DNA of 64,000 nucleotides from Collimonas rhizosphaerae (GTDB lineage Bacteria > Pseudomonadota > Gammaproteobacteria > Burkholderiales > Burkholderiaceae_D): positions 124,001 through 188,000 of the forward strand of contig NZ_JBANDC010000004.1 in the NCBI RefSeq assembly GCF_038896935.1. Direction: 5' to 3'. Below the pieces are notes generated by a model that saw only the letters and a list, made by a program, of their open reading frames with translations, ran no database searches and was not told the DNA's origin. Position numbers and translations under genes: made by a program. Below are positions 63,705 through 64,000 of this stretch, piece by piece; the first letter of the stretch is position 1; each line of letters starts with the position of its first letter.

Positions 63705-64000
63705 TTATTTGCGCCCGGCCTGCGGATCAGCGACGTCGGCCAGAGTCTTGAAGGGACGCCCGCGCTTGGCCGGGCGCACCCTGAGAGTGCCCTGTTTTTC
63801 CAGGCTTGATTTGAATTTTTCCGTACCCAGCGGCCAACCCTTGTTGGTAGCATCAGCCAGTTGGCGCGCCTGGTCGGATGTGAGTGCTTGCTCTGCCATT
63901 TGCTTATAAGCAGCTTCGCGATCGAAGGGTGTGTTGCCTAGTGCCCAGTACAGGGCATGGTCCACCACCAGGGGATCCGCCTTGACGCCGACATGGTGTA
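63705..64000 (-). CDS. RAYT-like (Y1) transposase, C-terminal part (truncated by window end)
   Basis: The minus-strand frame is open to the right edge, so the N-terminal catalytic part (HUH motif and tyrosine) is outside. The visible ~98 residues include HHVGVKADPLVVDHALYWAL and FDREAAYKQMAEQAL, then TNKGWPLGTEKFKSSLEKQG and a basic tail RPAKRGRPFKT. This is the C-terminal pattern of REP-associated tyrosine transposases. Such single-copy enzymes are linked to short dispersed repeats, and repeats of the expected kind lie directly downstream. Confidence 0.75.
   Translation of the reverse strand, partial: HHVGVKADPLVVDHALYWALGNTPFDREAAYKQMAEQALTSDQARQLADATNKGWPLGTEKFKSSLEKQGTLRVRPAKRGRPFKTLADVADPQAGRK

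Overview
The window looks like chromosomal core DNA of a GC-rich betaproteobacterium of the order Burkholderiales, most likely family Oxalobacteraceae (Collimonas-like). This is inferred from gene order and protein character: an aa3 oxidase cluster with DUF2244/DUF2970/DUF2909 genes, a DUF4390-ntrY-ntrX block, and the mla - ibaG - murA - his - tat chain. No database search was run. Almost every gene has an intact reading frame. The only mobile-element traces are a RAYT-like transposase at the right edge and a few short GGGTCAGAGTC-type repeats.

Layout, left to right. 1-10.6 kb (+): end of ftsX, an AraC regulator, a DMT exporter, a lipoprotein, DUF1840, an alpha/beta hydrolase, a LysE exporter, then rsmB - DUF4390 - ntrY - short ntrX - a CobW-like protein. 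10.7-11.8 kb (+): rpoH behind a perfect CIRCE operator. 11.8-21.4 kb (mostly -): the complete aa3 cytochrome c oxidase cluster (DUF2244, ctaC, ctaD, a 35-residue assembly protein, ctaG, DUF2970, ctaE, SURF1, a Sco-like protein, ctaA, ctaB, sco), with one reversed DUF2909 gene. 21.8-26.1 kb (-): a DsrE-like exported protein, a three-gene branched-chain (valine) acyl-CoA operon with a likely MerR-type operator, and a fasciclin protein. 26.3-26.6 kb (-): RNase P RNA. 26.8-30 kb (+): a D-amino-acid dehydrogenase/cyclodeaminase pair, marC and an entericidin-like lipoprotein. 30-37.1 kb (-): a fatty-acid beta-oxidation operon headed by its TetR regulator (tetR - fadE - fadN-type - fadA), followed by a separate isomerase-like crotonase.

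37.4-42.2 kb: Hsp15, a NIF3-family protein, a membrane-anchored HtrA protease, DUF2461 and tatABC. 42.3-49.6 kb (-): the histidine operon hisG-hisD-[DNA methyltransferase]-hisB-hisH-hisA-hisF-hisI-hisE plus hinT; no hisC is present and the methyltransferase sits where hisC is usually expected. 49.6-57.1 kb (-): murA, ibaG, an ABC-2 exporter pair, and the complete Mla lipid-transport system (mlaF, E, D, A, C, B). 57.3-63.5 kb (-): glutamate synthase gltB-gltD. 63.6-64 kb: repeats and a RAYT-like transposase cut by the window end.

The most notable points are the methyltransferase inside the his operon, the CIRCE operator plus a hairpin in front of rpoH, a LiuR-like operator on the valine operon, an NtrX-type regulator without its AAA+ domain, and a CobW-like protein that keeps GCxCC but has lost the P-loop lysine.
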